A stretch of DNA of 58,699 nucleotides from JBELHO01 sp042091375 (GTDB lineage Bacteria; Pseudomonadota; Gammaproteobacteria; Enterobacterales; Alteromonadaceae): contig JBELHO010000015.1 of assembly GCA_042091375.1 (NCBI GenBank), positions 1-58,699 on the forward strand, given 5' to 3'. The position numbers and the translations under genes are program-made. Within the stretch, counting starts at the first letter, position 1, and each line of letters opens with the position of its first letter. Below are positions 8,346-17,337 of the stretch, one piece after another. A model generated the notes under the pieces. It was not told where the DNA came from, made no database searches, and saw nothing but the letters and a program-made list of their open reading frames with translations.

Positions 8346-9434
8346 TTACGGCGTGGCCACTGAGTCCTGTAGTTTTAAAGGTTTGTCTGAGTGTAAAATT
8401 AATGCCATGCTGTATTGCTCAAAAACACGATAAATCATCAATTTACCAATAGTTTCTTCTGGCATGTCATAATCGGGATCACTCGCAGTTGTCAATCTGC
8501 TCAACTGCGATGTATCAGCAGTATAAGCTGGACCACTTGCCAGCTCCACCACCCCTGGGCTTTTTCTCTTGATGGAAAGCAGATCGCCTTGTTTAAGGCC
8601 TTGCTGAACACCTCTATTGATAAACACAACTTCGTATTTACCAAACTCGCGATTATTACTCATGGCTTTGACAATTTGACCGCGAACATCGCCACTAGCT
8701 GTTTGCATAGTAAAAAAGCTAGGAAAATATTGCTTATCATTCACTGGCACCACCACATCGCCTGCGCGAATTTCGCGGGTAACCTGCTGTAGATACAAGG
8801 TAGATGGCTTTTTAGCGCTAATGTCTCCGCCAGCGGTGCTTTTTCCCGAGCCAACTAAACTGGTATAATAGCCAATGATCTCACCTGTTTGCGTATCTAA
8901 AATAGCCTCTTGCTGTTTGTAGATAGCATAGGCTTGGCCGCTGATCAAATCACCATTAACATAGAGTTTTGCACCATTAACATTGAGGTTATTGCCCTCA
9001 TCACCACCGAGAACATATGGAAAAGTATCGAGTTGTTGCGCTGTAAATATTGAGTCGTACTTGATCAAAGGGGCGATGGTATTAAACGCTATAGTGTTAA
9101 TAGGTGTTAAATCTTTTAAAGATGTTCGTATTTTAGGCGACCACTTTAATCTGGGTTTACCTTTAACTAGCAAAGGTTGTCCTTGTTTATCGTAAACAAG
9201 TCGCAATTCATCACCTGGATAGATCAAATGAGGGTTGTTAATTTCAGCATTGATGCGCCAAAGTTTTGGCCACAACCAAGGTTCTTTTAGGAATAAAGCT
9301 GAAATATCCCACAAAGTATCGCCTTTTTTAACAACATACGATGTCGGTGCATTTTCACTCAGTACAATTTCATCCGCCAATAAACAACTTGGTAAAATAA
9401 GTAGAAATGTTGTCAAAATCACCTTTTTTAGCAT
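8346..9434 (-). CDS. Secreted LysM peptidoglycan-binding protein
   Basis: 362 aa. Residues 1-20 form a signal peptide, probably cut after LLA, although the LPSC stretch could also be a weak lipobox. One LysM domain at about residues 32-82 (YVVKKGDTLWDIS ... IYPGDELRLVY) should bind glycan strands in the periplasm. The remaining 280 residues are a conserved domain of unknown function without catalytic residues I can identify. This gene type commonly sits between dprA and the divergent def gene in gammaproteobacteria, as here. A structural or regulatory role in the cell wall is inferred. Confidence 0.88.
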   Translation of the reverse strand: MLKKVILTTFLLILPSCLLADEIVLSENAPTSYVVKKGDTLWDISALFLKEPWLWPKLWRINAEINNPHLIYPGDELRLVYDKQGQPLLVKGKPRLKWSPKIRTSLKDLTPINTIAFNTIAPLIKYDSIFTAQQLDTFPYVLGGDEGNNLNVNGAKLYVNGDLISGQAYAIYKQQEAILDTQTGEIIGYYTSLVGSGKSTAGGDISAKKPSTLYLQQVTREIRAGDVVVPVNDKQYFPSFFTMQTASGDVRGQIVKAMSNNREFGKYEVVFINRGVQQGLKQGDLLSIKRKSPGVVELASGPAYTADTSQLSRLTTASDPDYDMPEETIGKLMIYRVFEQYSMALILHSDKPLKLQDSVATP

Positions 9435-9549
9435 ACAAACAGCCTATTGTTGTCAGTTTTATTCTAAACCACTATGATTAACGTTATTTAATGGCTAAAA
9501 TTGAAACATAACACTCAATTAAGAATTTCGCGAACCCTTTTGTATAATT

Positions 9550-10056
9550 ATGGCTATATTACCCGTATTAAAATTTCCAGATAACAGACTTAGAACCAAA
9601 GCAGCGCCGGTAAAACAAATAGATGATGATACTAAACGCATCGTTGCTGACATGTTTGACACTATGTACGATGAAAATGGCGTTGGTTTAGCGGCGACTC
9701 AAGTCAATATTCACCAACAAATTATTGTGATGGACGTATCAGAAAATAGATCTGAGTCACATGTGTTAATTAACCCTGAAATTATTAAACGCAGTGAACA
9801 AACCAAAATCAACGAAGAAGGTTGTCTATCGGTACCCGGTTGTTATGCTAAAGTCGACCGGCATACCCAAGTTACGGTTCGTGCCTTAGACATTAACGGC
9901 AAGCCATTTGAATTGGATGGCGATGAATTACTTGCTATTTGTATTCAACACGAGCTTGATCATCTACAAGGAAAACTGTTTGTCGATTATTTATCGCCAT
10001 TAAAACGCAAACGCATTCAAACTAAATTAGAAAAAGAAGCGCGTTTATCCAGCTGA
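9550..10056 (+). CDS. def: Peptide deformylase
   Basis: 168 aa iron (or zinc/nickel) metalloenzyme that removes the N-formyl group from new proteins. All three motifs are present: GVGLAATQ (44-51), EEGCLSVPG with metal ligand Cys92, and HELDH with ligands His134 and His138 and catalytic Glu135. The start matches the family N-terminus. Odd point: no Shine-Dalgarno precedes the ATG, and a TATAAT (9543-9548) ends one base before it. First gene of def-fmt-rsmB-trkA. Confidence 0.97.
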   Translation: MAILPVLKFPDNRLRTKAAPVKQIDDDTKRIVADMFDTMYDENGVGLAATQVNIHQQIIVMDVSENRSESHVLINPEIIKRSEQTKINEEGCLSVPGCYAKVDRHTQVTVRALDINGKPFELDGDELLAICIQHELDHLQGKLFVDYLSPLKRKRIQTKLEKEARLSS

Positions 10057-10112
10057 TCAAGTGATTTAGTTCTTTACCACCTAGACTGAGTACAAATTAA
10101 TTTAGAAGCACT

Positions 10113-11087
10113 ATGACAAAAGCCTTAAACATAATTTTTGCTGGTACCCCAGATTTTGCCGCCCAACATTTGGCAAAACTAATCGATTCAAAACACAACA
10201 TCGTCGCTGTTTACTGCCCACCAGATAAACCGGCAGGTCGTGGTAAAAAGCTAACCCCTTGCGCAACTAAAGCACTAGCGCTTGAGCATTCACTCACCGT
10301 AGAACAACCGGTCAACTTTAATCACCTTGATGAACAAACAAAGTTAGCTAGCTGGCAAGCAGACGTGATGGTTGTGGTTGCCTATGGCTTGTTATTACCT
10401 CCTGTCATTCTAGCAACCCCTAAGTTAGGTTGCATTAATGTGCACGGCTCTTTACTTCCTAAGTGGCGAGGTGCTGCCCCCATTCAACGCGCATTAGAAG
10501 CAGGTGATCAGCAAACAGGTGTAACCATTATGCAAATGGATCAAGGCTTGGATACTGGTGATATGTTATTAAAGGCGAGTTGTACAATTGAACAAACTGA
10601 TACCAGCGCCACCCTCTATACAAAACTTGCACAACTGGGACCAACGGCCTTACTAGACACCTTAGACTTAATGGCGTCTAACCTTTGCATTGCCGAAAAA
10701 CAGAACAACAACCAAGCCAGTTATGCAAAAAAATTAGATAAAGCCGAAGCAGAATTAGATTGGCAACTCTCAGCGCAGATCCTCCATCAAAAGCTACGTG
10801 CCTATATTCCTTGGCCAGTTGCACATTTCACTTTTGTCGATGAAAACAATAAACCTCATCGCATTAAGGTGTGGCAAGCCAGCGTTGTTGAGCAACCGCA
10901 AAAACATCAACCCGGCACCATATTATCGGTAGATAAGTCGGGGATCACTGTGGCTACGGGTGAAAATGCTTTACGCTTGGAAGTATTGCAACTCGCCAAT
11001 AAAAAAGCCCTTGCTTGTAAAGACATTCTCAATGGTCGGGCACATTGGTTTGTGCCATACAGTGCGATTAACGGCAGGGAAACTTAA
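10113..11087 (+). CDS. fmt: Methionyl-tRNA formyltransferase
   Basis: 324 aa (E. coli 315). It formylates initiator Met-tRNA using 10-formyl-THF and acts with Def at the two ends of the formylation cycle. The N-terminal domain shows FAGTPDFAA at the start and the catalytic INVHGSLLPKWRGAAPIQRA-type region near residues 108-127, with the Asn and His residues of the formyltransferase fold and a downstream Asp in the GLDTGDML stretch. The C-terminal OB-like domain ends near residue 320. It lies 56 bp after def and 5 bp before rsmB. Confidence 0.97.
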   Translation: MTKALNIIFAGTPDFAAQHLAKLIDSKHNIVAVYCPPDKPAGRGKKLTPCATKALALEHSLTVEQPVNFNHLDEQTKLASWQADVMVVVAYGLLLPPVILATPKLGCINVHGSLLPKWRGAAPIQRALEAGDQQTGVTIMQMDQGLDTGDMLLKASCTIEQTDTSATLYTKLAQLGPTALLDTLDLMASNLCIAEKQNNNQASYAKKLDKAEAELDWQLSAQILHQKLRAYIPWPVAHFTFVDENNKPHRIKVWQASVVEQPQKHQPGTILSVDKSGITVATGENALRLEVLQLANKKALACKDILNGRAHWFVPYSAINGRET

Positions 11088-11092
11088 TTGAC

Positions 11093-12397
11093 ATGGCAGT
11101 TAATTTACGGGCCATGGCGGCTAGATGTTTATTTGCTGTGATTGATAAAGGCCGAAGCTTAGGCGATGAATTACCTGCCTATCAAGACAAGGTTGCGGTG
11201 AAAGATAAAGCCCTTTTGCAAGAAGTTTGTTATGGTGTGTTGCGCTATTTACCCTCATTAGAATATCAATTACAACAATTGATGGACAAACCTTTAAAGG
11301 GCAAACAACGGGTAGCTCATTTTCTTATATTAGTCGGTATTTATCAAATAAAGCATACTAGGATCCCAGATCACGCCGCTGTTGGTGAGACGGTAGCCGG
11401 TTGTAAACCATTGAAACACGATTATTTAAAGGGCCTAATCAATGGGGTATTGCGCAATTATCAGCGCAACATCAATTCAACACCCTCAGATCAAAGTAAT
11501 TTACCCAATGCGATACATTACAACCACCCAAGTTGGTTTATTAACAAGCTAAAACTCGCTTATCCAAACAATTGGCAACAGATCTTAACCGCCAATTTGC
11601 AACGCCCGCCAATGTGGCTTCGGGTAAATGCTCGGCAATATTCAGTGACAGAGTACTTACATCTACTGGAAAAGTCAGGTATCGAATACCAAGAACTTGA
11701 CCAAAGCTCTGGTGCAATAAAATTAACCAAAGCTGTTGAAGTAGATAAATTACCCGGTTTTAACCAAGGTTCGGTATCTATTCAAGATGCCGCAGCACAG
11801 CAAGCGGCTCGCTTACTTGACTGTCAAACAGGAGATATTGTTTTAGACTGCTGTGCCGCTCCCGGTGGTAAAACCTGCCACATACTTGAACACAGCCCTA
11901 AAATAGCATCGATGACTGCGGTCGACGTCGATGCCACCAGATTGCTCAGAGTAAAAGAAAACCTGCAGCGACTTAACCTTACCGCGACGGTTATCACCGG
12001 CGATGCAGCCAATACTGATGCGTGGTGGAACGGAGTTCAGTTCGACCGAATTTTACTCGATGCACCCTGCTCCGGAACGGGTGTTATTAGACGCCACCCC
12101 GATATAAAGTGGCTGCGCAAAGCAGAAGATATTAGCACTTTAACCACTTTGCAATATCAAATTTTTAAAAAGTGTTGGTCTTTACTCAAGCCCGGTGGTA
12201 CTTTGCTTTATGCAACCTGTAGTATCTTGCCCGAAGAAAATTATCAGCAGGTTCAACGATTTGTTGATGAGAATATTGATGCCGAGCACATTCCGATCAA
12301 CAATGAAGATGCGCTAATAGGCTGGCAAATCGTACCAAATGAACAATCGATGGATGGTTTTTATTACGCCAAGTTGATCAAGAAAGCACAAACCTGA
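11093..12397 (+). CDS. rsmB: 16S rRNA (cytosine-967-C5)-methyltransferase
   Basis: 434 aa (E. coli 429). An N-terminal NusB-like RNA-binding domain (about 1-140) is followed by a linker and a SAM-dependent RNA m5C methyltransferase domain. SAM-binding DCCAAPGGKTCHILE lies near 252-266, the DAPCSGTGV motif IV near 323 and the ATCSI motif VI near 374; the two cysteines are the paired catalytic/release cysteines of the RsmB/NOL1/NOP2 family. It is co-transcribed with fmt and trkA. Confidence 0.97.
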   Translation: MAVNLRAMAARCLFAVIDKGRSLGDELPAYQDKVAVKDKALLQEVCYGVLRYLPSLEYQLQQLMDKPLKGKQRVAHFLILVGIYQIKHTRIPDHAAVGETVAGCKPLKHDYLKGLINGVLRNYQRNINSTPSDQSNLPNAIHYNHPSWFINKLKLAYPNNWQQILTANLQRPPMWLRVNARQYSVTEYLHLLEKSGIEYQELDQSSGAIKLTKAVEVDKLPGFNQGSVSIQDAAAQQAARLLDCQTGDIVLDCCAAPGGKTCHILEHSPKIASMTAVDVDATRLLRVKENLQRLNLTATVITGDAANTDAWWNGVQFDRILLDAPCSGTGVIRRHPDIKWLRKAEDISTLTTLQYQIFKKCWSLLKPGGTLLYATCSILPEENYQQVQRFVDENIDAEHIPINNEDALIGWQIVPNEQSMDGFYYAKLIKKAQT

Positions 12398-12411
12398 CAA
12401 ATAGAGTAACG

Positions 12412-13791
12412 ATGAAAATAATAATCATAGGTGCAGGACAAGTCGGTGGAACCCTAGCAGAGAACTTGGTGGGGGAGCGCAATGAGATCACCTTAATAGA
12501 CACCAATAGCGACACCCTAAGAGAACTGCAAGACAAGATGGATTTGCAGGTGGTGGTTGGCAATGGCGCTCATCCTGACATACTCAAGCAAGCCGGCGCA
12601 GAAGATGCCGAACTTGTTATTGCGGTGACCAGTGATGATCCCACTAATATGATTGCTTGCCAAATTTGTTATTCGTTATTTAATACCGCAACAAAAATCG
12701 CACGGATACGCTCTGCTAAAATTTTAAAATATAAAAAACAACTATTTAAAAGCGAAAATATCCCTGTCGACCATGTTATTGCTCCTGAAGATCTAATCAC
12801 CCGTGATATTGCCCGTTTAATAGATTACCCCGGCGCTTTACAAGTACTCGAATTTGCCAAAGGTAAAGTTAGCTTAGTTGCGGTAAAAGCCTATTACGGT
12901 GGTTTATTAGTAGGACACGCCCTATCGACTTTGCGTAAACACATTCCCAATGTCGATACTCGGGTGGCTGCTATTTATCGCAATGGCCGCCCAATTAGGC
13001 CTTTGGGCACGACCATCATAGAAGCTGACGACGAAGTGTTTTTTATTGCTGCAAGTATTCACATTCGCGCCGTAATGAATGAATTACAAAAGCTCGAGCC
13101 TGCTTACAAACGGATTATGATCGCCGGCGGAGGCAACATAGGTGCAGGCTTAGCTCGCTTATTAGAAAAAAATCACCAAGTAAAGCTTATTGAACGCACA
13201 CCACAGCGGGCAAATTATTTGGCTTCTGAATTAAGCAATACACTGGTTTTTGTCGGTGACTCTTCTGATCAAGAATTGTTAATGGAAGAGCAAATTGATC
13301 AATTTGACGTGTTTATCGCCGTCACTAATGACGATGAAGCGAACATAATGTCGTCTTTATTAGCAAAGCGGTTAGGGGTGCGCAAAGCCATGGTGCTCAT
13401 TCAGCGCAGCGCCTATACCGATCTCATCCACGGCAGTCATATTGATATTGCTGTATCGCCGCAACATGCAACAATTTCCGCACTACTAACCCATGTGCGC
13501 AAAGGCAGTATTGATAACGTCTACAGTTTACGCGGTGGTGCCGCTGAGGCGATAGAAATAGTCGCTAAAGGCGATGCCAATTCGTCGCGAGTCATAGGTC
13601 GTACCATCGCCTCACTCAAACTGCCACCGGGCACCACTATTGGTGCTATTGTTCGCGATGATGAAGTATTAATAGCTCATTCAGATACGAAAATATTAGC
13701 CGAAGATCACGTGGTGTTGTTTTTGGTCAATAAACGCTACATTTCAGATGTTGAAAAACTGTTTTACGTTGATCCACTGCATTTTTTCTGA
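12412..13791 (+). CDS. trkA: Trk potassium uptake regulatory protein TrkA
   Basis: 459 aa (E. coli 458). A peripheral, NAD(H)-binding ring protein that gates the TrkH/TrkG K+ channel from the cytoplasmic side. It contains two tandem RCK units, each with a Rossmann domain (GAGQVGGTLAENL at the start; GGGNIGAGLARLL near 240) and a C-terminal TrkA-C domain. Last gene of def-fmt-rsmB-trkA, 14 bp after rsmB. Its partner trkH is the next gene, convergent, with only 38 bp between the stops. Confidence 0.97.
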   Translation: MKIIIIGAGQVGGTLAENLVGERNEITLIDTNSDTLRELQDKMDLQVVVGNGAHPDILKQAGAEDAELVIAVTSDDPTNMIACQICYSLFNTATKIARIRSAKILKYKKQLFKSENIPVDHVIAPEDLITRDIARLIDYPGALQVLEFAKGKVSLVAVKAYYGGLLVGHALSTLRKHIPNVDTRVAAIYRNGRPIRPLGTTIIEADDEVFFIAASIHIRAVMNELQKLEPAYKRIMIAGGGNIGAGLARLLEKNHQVKLIERTPQRANYLASELSNTLVFVGDSSDQELLMEEQIDQFDVFIAVTNDDEANIMSSLLAKRLGVRKAMVLIQRSAYTDLIHGSHIDIAVSPQHATISALLTHVRKGSIDNVYSLRGGAAEAIEIVAKGDANSSRVIGRTIASLKLPPGTTIGAIVRDDEVLIAHSDTKILAEDHVVLFLVNKRYISDVEKLFYVDPLHFF

Positions 13792-13829
13792 GCACCAACT
13801 CAATAGCTAGGCCGGTTAGATGTTAGTTT

Positions 13830-15281
13830 TTAAGCGCGCCAAAAAGCCGGTGTAAACAACACTAATAAGGTGAATATTTCTAGCCGGCCAAATAACATCG
13901 CGAGAATTAACACCCACTTACTAAAATCACCTAAACTGGCGAAATTACTAGCAACAGCACCAAGCCCTGGACCTAGGTTGTTCAAACATGCAGCGACTGC
14001 GGTGAAAGCGGTCAAATCGTCAACCCCTGCAGCTAACAAAGCCAGCATACACAGTAAGAAAATGGCGGCATAAGCAGAAAAGAACCCCCAAATAGCCTCA
14101 ATAACGCGATTAGGTAGTGCTTTTCTACCTAATTTAATGGAAAAAATAGCCTTAGGGTGAACCAATTTATTTAACTCTCGCATCCCCTGAAGATAAAGCA
14201 ATAAAACCCGTACCACTTTCATGCCACCACCTGTACTACCAGCGCAACCGCCGATAAAACTTGAAAATATCAACAACAATGGCAGTAAAGTAGGCCAATC
14301 AGCGAAGGAGGTAGTAGCAAACCCTGCCGTAGTACTTATCGAAACCGATTGAAATAACGCTTGGTTAAATGCTTGCCAGCCAGATCCATAGGTGCCAACT
14401 GCTAATAGCACGGTAAAACAAATCAGTGTCAGAGTTAACTGGATCACAATAAATGCTTTAAACTCAGGATCATAGAAGTAATTTCTTAGTGATCTACTGT
14501 GTAAAACAGCAAAGTGTAGCGCAAAGTTAACGCCAGCAATAAGTAGAAAAAATACACAGATCATATTGATCAAGGGACTGTTAAATGCGCCCATACTGGC
14601 ATCGTGAGTAGAAAAGCCACCAATAGCTATAGTCGAAAAAGCGTGACAAATTGCATCAAAAAAACTCATCCCAGCAGCCCAATAACAGAGTCCACAAGCG
14701 ATGGTCAGTGATAAATAGATGTACCAAAGGTGTTTTGCCGTGTCGGCTATACGCGGCGTCATTTTCGAATCTTTGACTGGCCCTGGTGTCTCAGCGCGGT
14801 ATAGCTGCATACCACCAATACCAAGCATAGGTAAAACTGCAACAGCAAGTACAATGATCCCCATGCCACCTAACCACTGCAGTTGTTGACGATACCAAAG
14901 CACTGCATGGGGCAAACCATCGATCTGCGTTAAAATGGTGGCACCTGTGGTAGTTAACCCGGAAAAAGATTCAAAAAAAGCGTCGACAACGGTTAAATTA
15001 GGTTGTTCCAATAGCATTAAAGGAACCGCCGAAAAACTGGCTAATACCGTCCAAAAGAGCACGACAATTAAAAACCCTTCTCGCGCACGCAATTCACTTT
15101 TTTCATCGCGATTTGGATACCAAAAGATCAAGCCCGCCACTAAACAAAATATAAAAGAACTGAGAAATGACACACCACCACCATCTCGATAGATCAACGA
15201 GACAAGTGCTGGCGGCAGCATAGTTACACTGAGTAGTGTAACTAACAAACCTAAAATTCGAATAATATTTTTATATTGCAC
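13830..15281 (-). CDS. trkH: Trk system potassium uptake protein TrkH
   Basis: 483 aa inner-membrane protein with about ten transmembrane segments arranged as four M1-P-M2 repeats. Selectivity-filter-like P-loops can be read at TTTGATILT, the STIAIGGFSTHD region, STTAGFATT and NNLGPGLG. The GGCAGSTGGGMKVVR segment near residue 325 is typical of the M3 loop/gate region. It imports K+ together with TrkA. Its ATG lies 20 bp after the yigZ stop, so pepQ-yigZ-trkH form an operon, the order also known in E. coli. Confidence 0.97.
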   Translation of the reverse strand: MQYKNIIRILGLLVTLLSVTMLPPALVSLIYRDGGGVSFLSSFIFCLVAGLIFWYPNRDEKSELRAREGFLIVVLFWTVLASFSAVPLMLLEQPNLTVVDAFFESFSGLTTTGATILTQIDGLPHAVLWYRQQLQWLGGMGIIVLAVAVLPMLGIGGMQLYRAETPGPVKDSKMTPRIADTAKHLWYIYLSLTIACGLCYWAAGMSFFDAICHAFSTIAIGGFSTHDASMGAFNSPLINMICVFFLLIAGVNFALHFAVLHSRSLRNYFYDPEFKAFIVIQLTLTLICFTVLLAVGTYGSGWQAFNQALFQSVSISTTAGFATTSFADWPTLLPLLLIFSSFIGGCAGSTGGGMKVVRVLLLYLQGMRELNKLVHPKAIFSIKLGRKALPNRVIEAIWGFFSAYAAIFLLCMLALLAAGVDDLTAFTAVAACLNNLGPGLGAVASNFASLGDFSKWVLILAMLFGRLEIFTLLVLFTPAFWRA

Positions 15282-15301
15282 TGTATATTTATTCTTCTTG
15301 G

Positions 15302-15892
15302 TCAGTTAATGCTATTGCAAGAATTGAGTTGAAGTTTTCCTGCTGACAATACATTTAATTGATCAACAACCTCAGTTAGTTTAGAAACCGGTATGGCTAA
15401 CGTCAATGTCACACACTGTTGAAAGACTTGCTCAACAATGTGTCCTTCAGCCAATTTGATCAGCCTTAATACCTCATCTACTTGGCCATAAGAGCAGGCT
15501 AATGTCTTGTGTACCATAGGTATTTTAGTTTTCAATGTCAAACCTAATAGTGCCTGTCTAACACTGTTACCATAAGCTCTTTGCAATCCACCTGTACCCA
15601 ATTTAGTGCCGCCAAAATAGCGTACAACCACGGCGGCGATTTCACCGATATGACTGCCTTGTAAAACAGCTAGCATAGGGCGTCCTGCTGTTCCGGAAGG
15701 CTCGCCATCATCAGAGCAGCCATAACACTGACTATTTTCCGGTCTATCAACAACAAAAGCCGAACAATGATGAGCCGCTTGTGGATGCTTTTGTTGAATT
15801 TCACTGATGAATTTTTTTTCCGATAGCACAGAGTCACATCGAGCCAAATAGCAAATAAAACGACTTTTACTCACCGTTGTTTCATCAACCAC
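15302..15892 (-). CDS. yigZ: YigZ/IMPACT family protein (start codon unresolved)
   Basis: At least 196 aa. The UPF0029/IMPACT N-terminal domain (KSRF...HHCSAF...DDGEPSGTAGRPML...VVVRYFGGTKLGTGGL) spans about residues 8-110, followed by a C-terminal DUF1949-type ferredoxin-like domain. The function is unknown. The annotated start is a GTG at 15892 with no Shine-Dalgarno, but the same frame continues upstream to the pepQ stop (15935-15937), and those 14 codons (LIIKLTAYNVPAAQ) look like the family N-terminus. No ATG, GTG or TTG exists there; only CTG 15934, ATC 15931 or ATT 15928 could start it. It is in the pepQ-yigZ-trkH operon. Confidence 0.88.
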   Translation of the reverse strand: MVDETTVSKSRFICYLARCDSVLSEKKFISEIQQKHPQAAHHCSAFVVDRPENSQCYGCSDDGEPSGTAGRPMLAVLQGSHIGEIAAVVVRYFGGTKLGTGGLQRAYGNSVRQALLGLTLKTKIPMVHKTLACSYGQVDEVLRLIKLAEGHIVEQVFQQCVTLTLAIPVSKLTEVVDQLNVLSAGKLQLNSCNSIN

Positions 15893-15934
15893 TTGCGCAG
15901 CTGGAACATTATATGCAGTGAGTTTAATGATCAG

Positions 15935-17254
15935 CTAATCCAAGTGTAGATCACGGGTCATATTTTCATTGTGAGATTGATGGACAATAATATTATCTTC
16001 TATGCGAATGCCGCCATAGGGTCGCATTGCCTCAACATTGTCCCAGTGGATCATTTTACTGTGCGCCGACTGTTTTAATTCAGTTAATAACGAGTCAATA
16101 AAGTAAAGCCCTGGCTCAATGGTAAACACTTGATTTGATTCTATGATCCTTGAGGTACGTAAAAACGGATGGGCTTTTGGTGTATCGATATGAGTACCTC
16201 GTTCGTCGGCCATAAAGCCGCCAACATCATGGGTTTGTAACCCTAAGTGATGACCTAAACCATGCGGAAAAAAAGTACTGACAATACCGGCTTCTGCTGC
16301 AGTTTCAGCACTGACCGTTAAAAAATTAAATTCTGCTAATACGTTAGCTATATCGCGATAGGTTGACTGGTGTAAATCAACATAGCTATTACCCGGCTTT
16401 AAACCGTTAACGGCTGTCAACATTAATTGATCCATTCGGGCTATCAATTCAGCAAATTTATCGGCTTTATAAGCGTATGTTCGGGTTATATCCGCCGCAT
16501 AACCGTTGAAGTTAGCACCCGCATCAATCAAGAAAGAACGATGGACGTTAGGCGCTTTTCTGTCTAGAACGGTGTAGTGTAAAATAGAGGCATTTTCGTT
16601 TAGAGCAACAATATTTCCATAAGGAGTATCATTGGCGGTATGATCAATCGCCTTTAAATAGGCTTGTTGAATATCAAATTCTGAACAGCCCATCAAAAAC
16701 GCAGACTTTGCCGCTTGGTGCCCTTTGACAGCTAACGCATTTGACTGGCGTAAGCACGCTTGTTCATAACTGGTTTTATAGGCGCGATGAAAGTGTAAAT
16801 AATTCAGCAATAGCTCTGGATTTATTTGTTCAAAACCAAGCGCTTGAGCTACTTCTATGTGTTCACCTATATAGGCGTAACCCTGTTTGTCATAGGGCAG
16901 TAACTTTTCTACGTCTGAGGCTTTAGTGAGTATCTTGATGTCGAAAAACTCATTCCAAAAATCATCTTGTAAACTCACCACTTTATGCCAAAAATCTACC
17001 GGTTGATAATAGATCAGCACAGGCTTGTCTTCGCCATTGACAATCAACCAACTATTGGCAATATCCACCAAAGGCAACCAGTGTTTGAAATGGGGGTTTA
17101 CTTTGAATGGATAGCTAAGATCGTCAAGAAACACTTTTTTCTCTTGTCCTGAATGAATGACTAAGCCTTGCAAGTTTTCTCGTCTTAGTACATTTTTACA
17201 ACGTAGTTGTAATTCTAAAATATGAGCTGGATATGAGGTTTTTAAGTTATCCAT
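15935..17254 (-). CDS. pepQ: Xaa-Pro dipeptidase
   Basis: 439 aa (E. coli PepQ 443). A cytosolic dinuclear metallopeptidase of the M24B 'pita bread' fold that cleaves Xaa-Pro dipeptides. Metal ligands are visible: the paired aspartates in DAGANFNGYAADITRTY (about 243-259), His in FPHGLGHHLGLQTHD (about 330), Glu in FTIEPGLYF (about 377) and Glu in GGIRIEDN (about 415). First gene of pepQ-yigZ-trkH. Its TAG stop is followed in the same frame by yigZ coding sequence. Confidence 0.95.
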   Translation of the reverse strand: MDNLKTSYPAHILELQLRCKNVLRRENLQGLVIHSGQEKKVFLDDLSYPFKVNPHFKHWLPLVDIANSWLIVNGEDKPVLIYYQPVDFWHKVVSLQDDFWNEFFDIKILTKASDVEKLLPYDKQGYAYIGEHIEVAQALGFEQINPELLLNYLHFHRAYKTSYEQACLRQSNALAVKGHQAAKSAFLMGCSEFDIQQAYLKAIDHTANDTPYGNIVALNENASILHYTVLDRKAPNVHRSFLIDAGANFNGYAADITRTYAYKADKFAELIARMDQLMLTAVNGLKPGNSYVDLHQSTYRDIANVLAEFNFLTVSAETAAEAGIVSTFFPHGLGHHLGLQTHDVGGFMADERGTHIDTPKAHPFLRTSRIIESNQVFTIEPGLYFIDSLLTELKQSAHSKMIHWDNVEAMRPYGGIRIEDNIIVHQSHNENMTRDLHLD

Positions 17255-17337
17255 CGAACAACCCTATAAGCGTTTTTGTTGATGATAACACAGCGGTTAA
17301 CGCCGTGCAGTATTGACTAAGACAATTTATATCGCCA

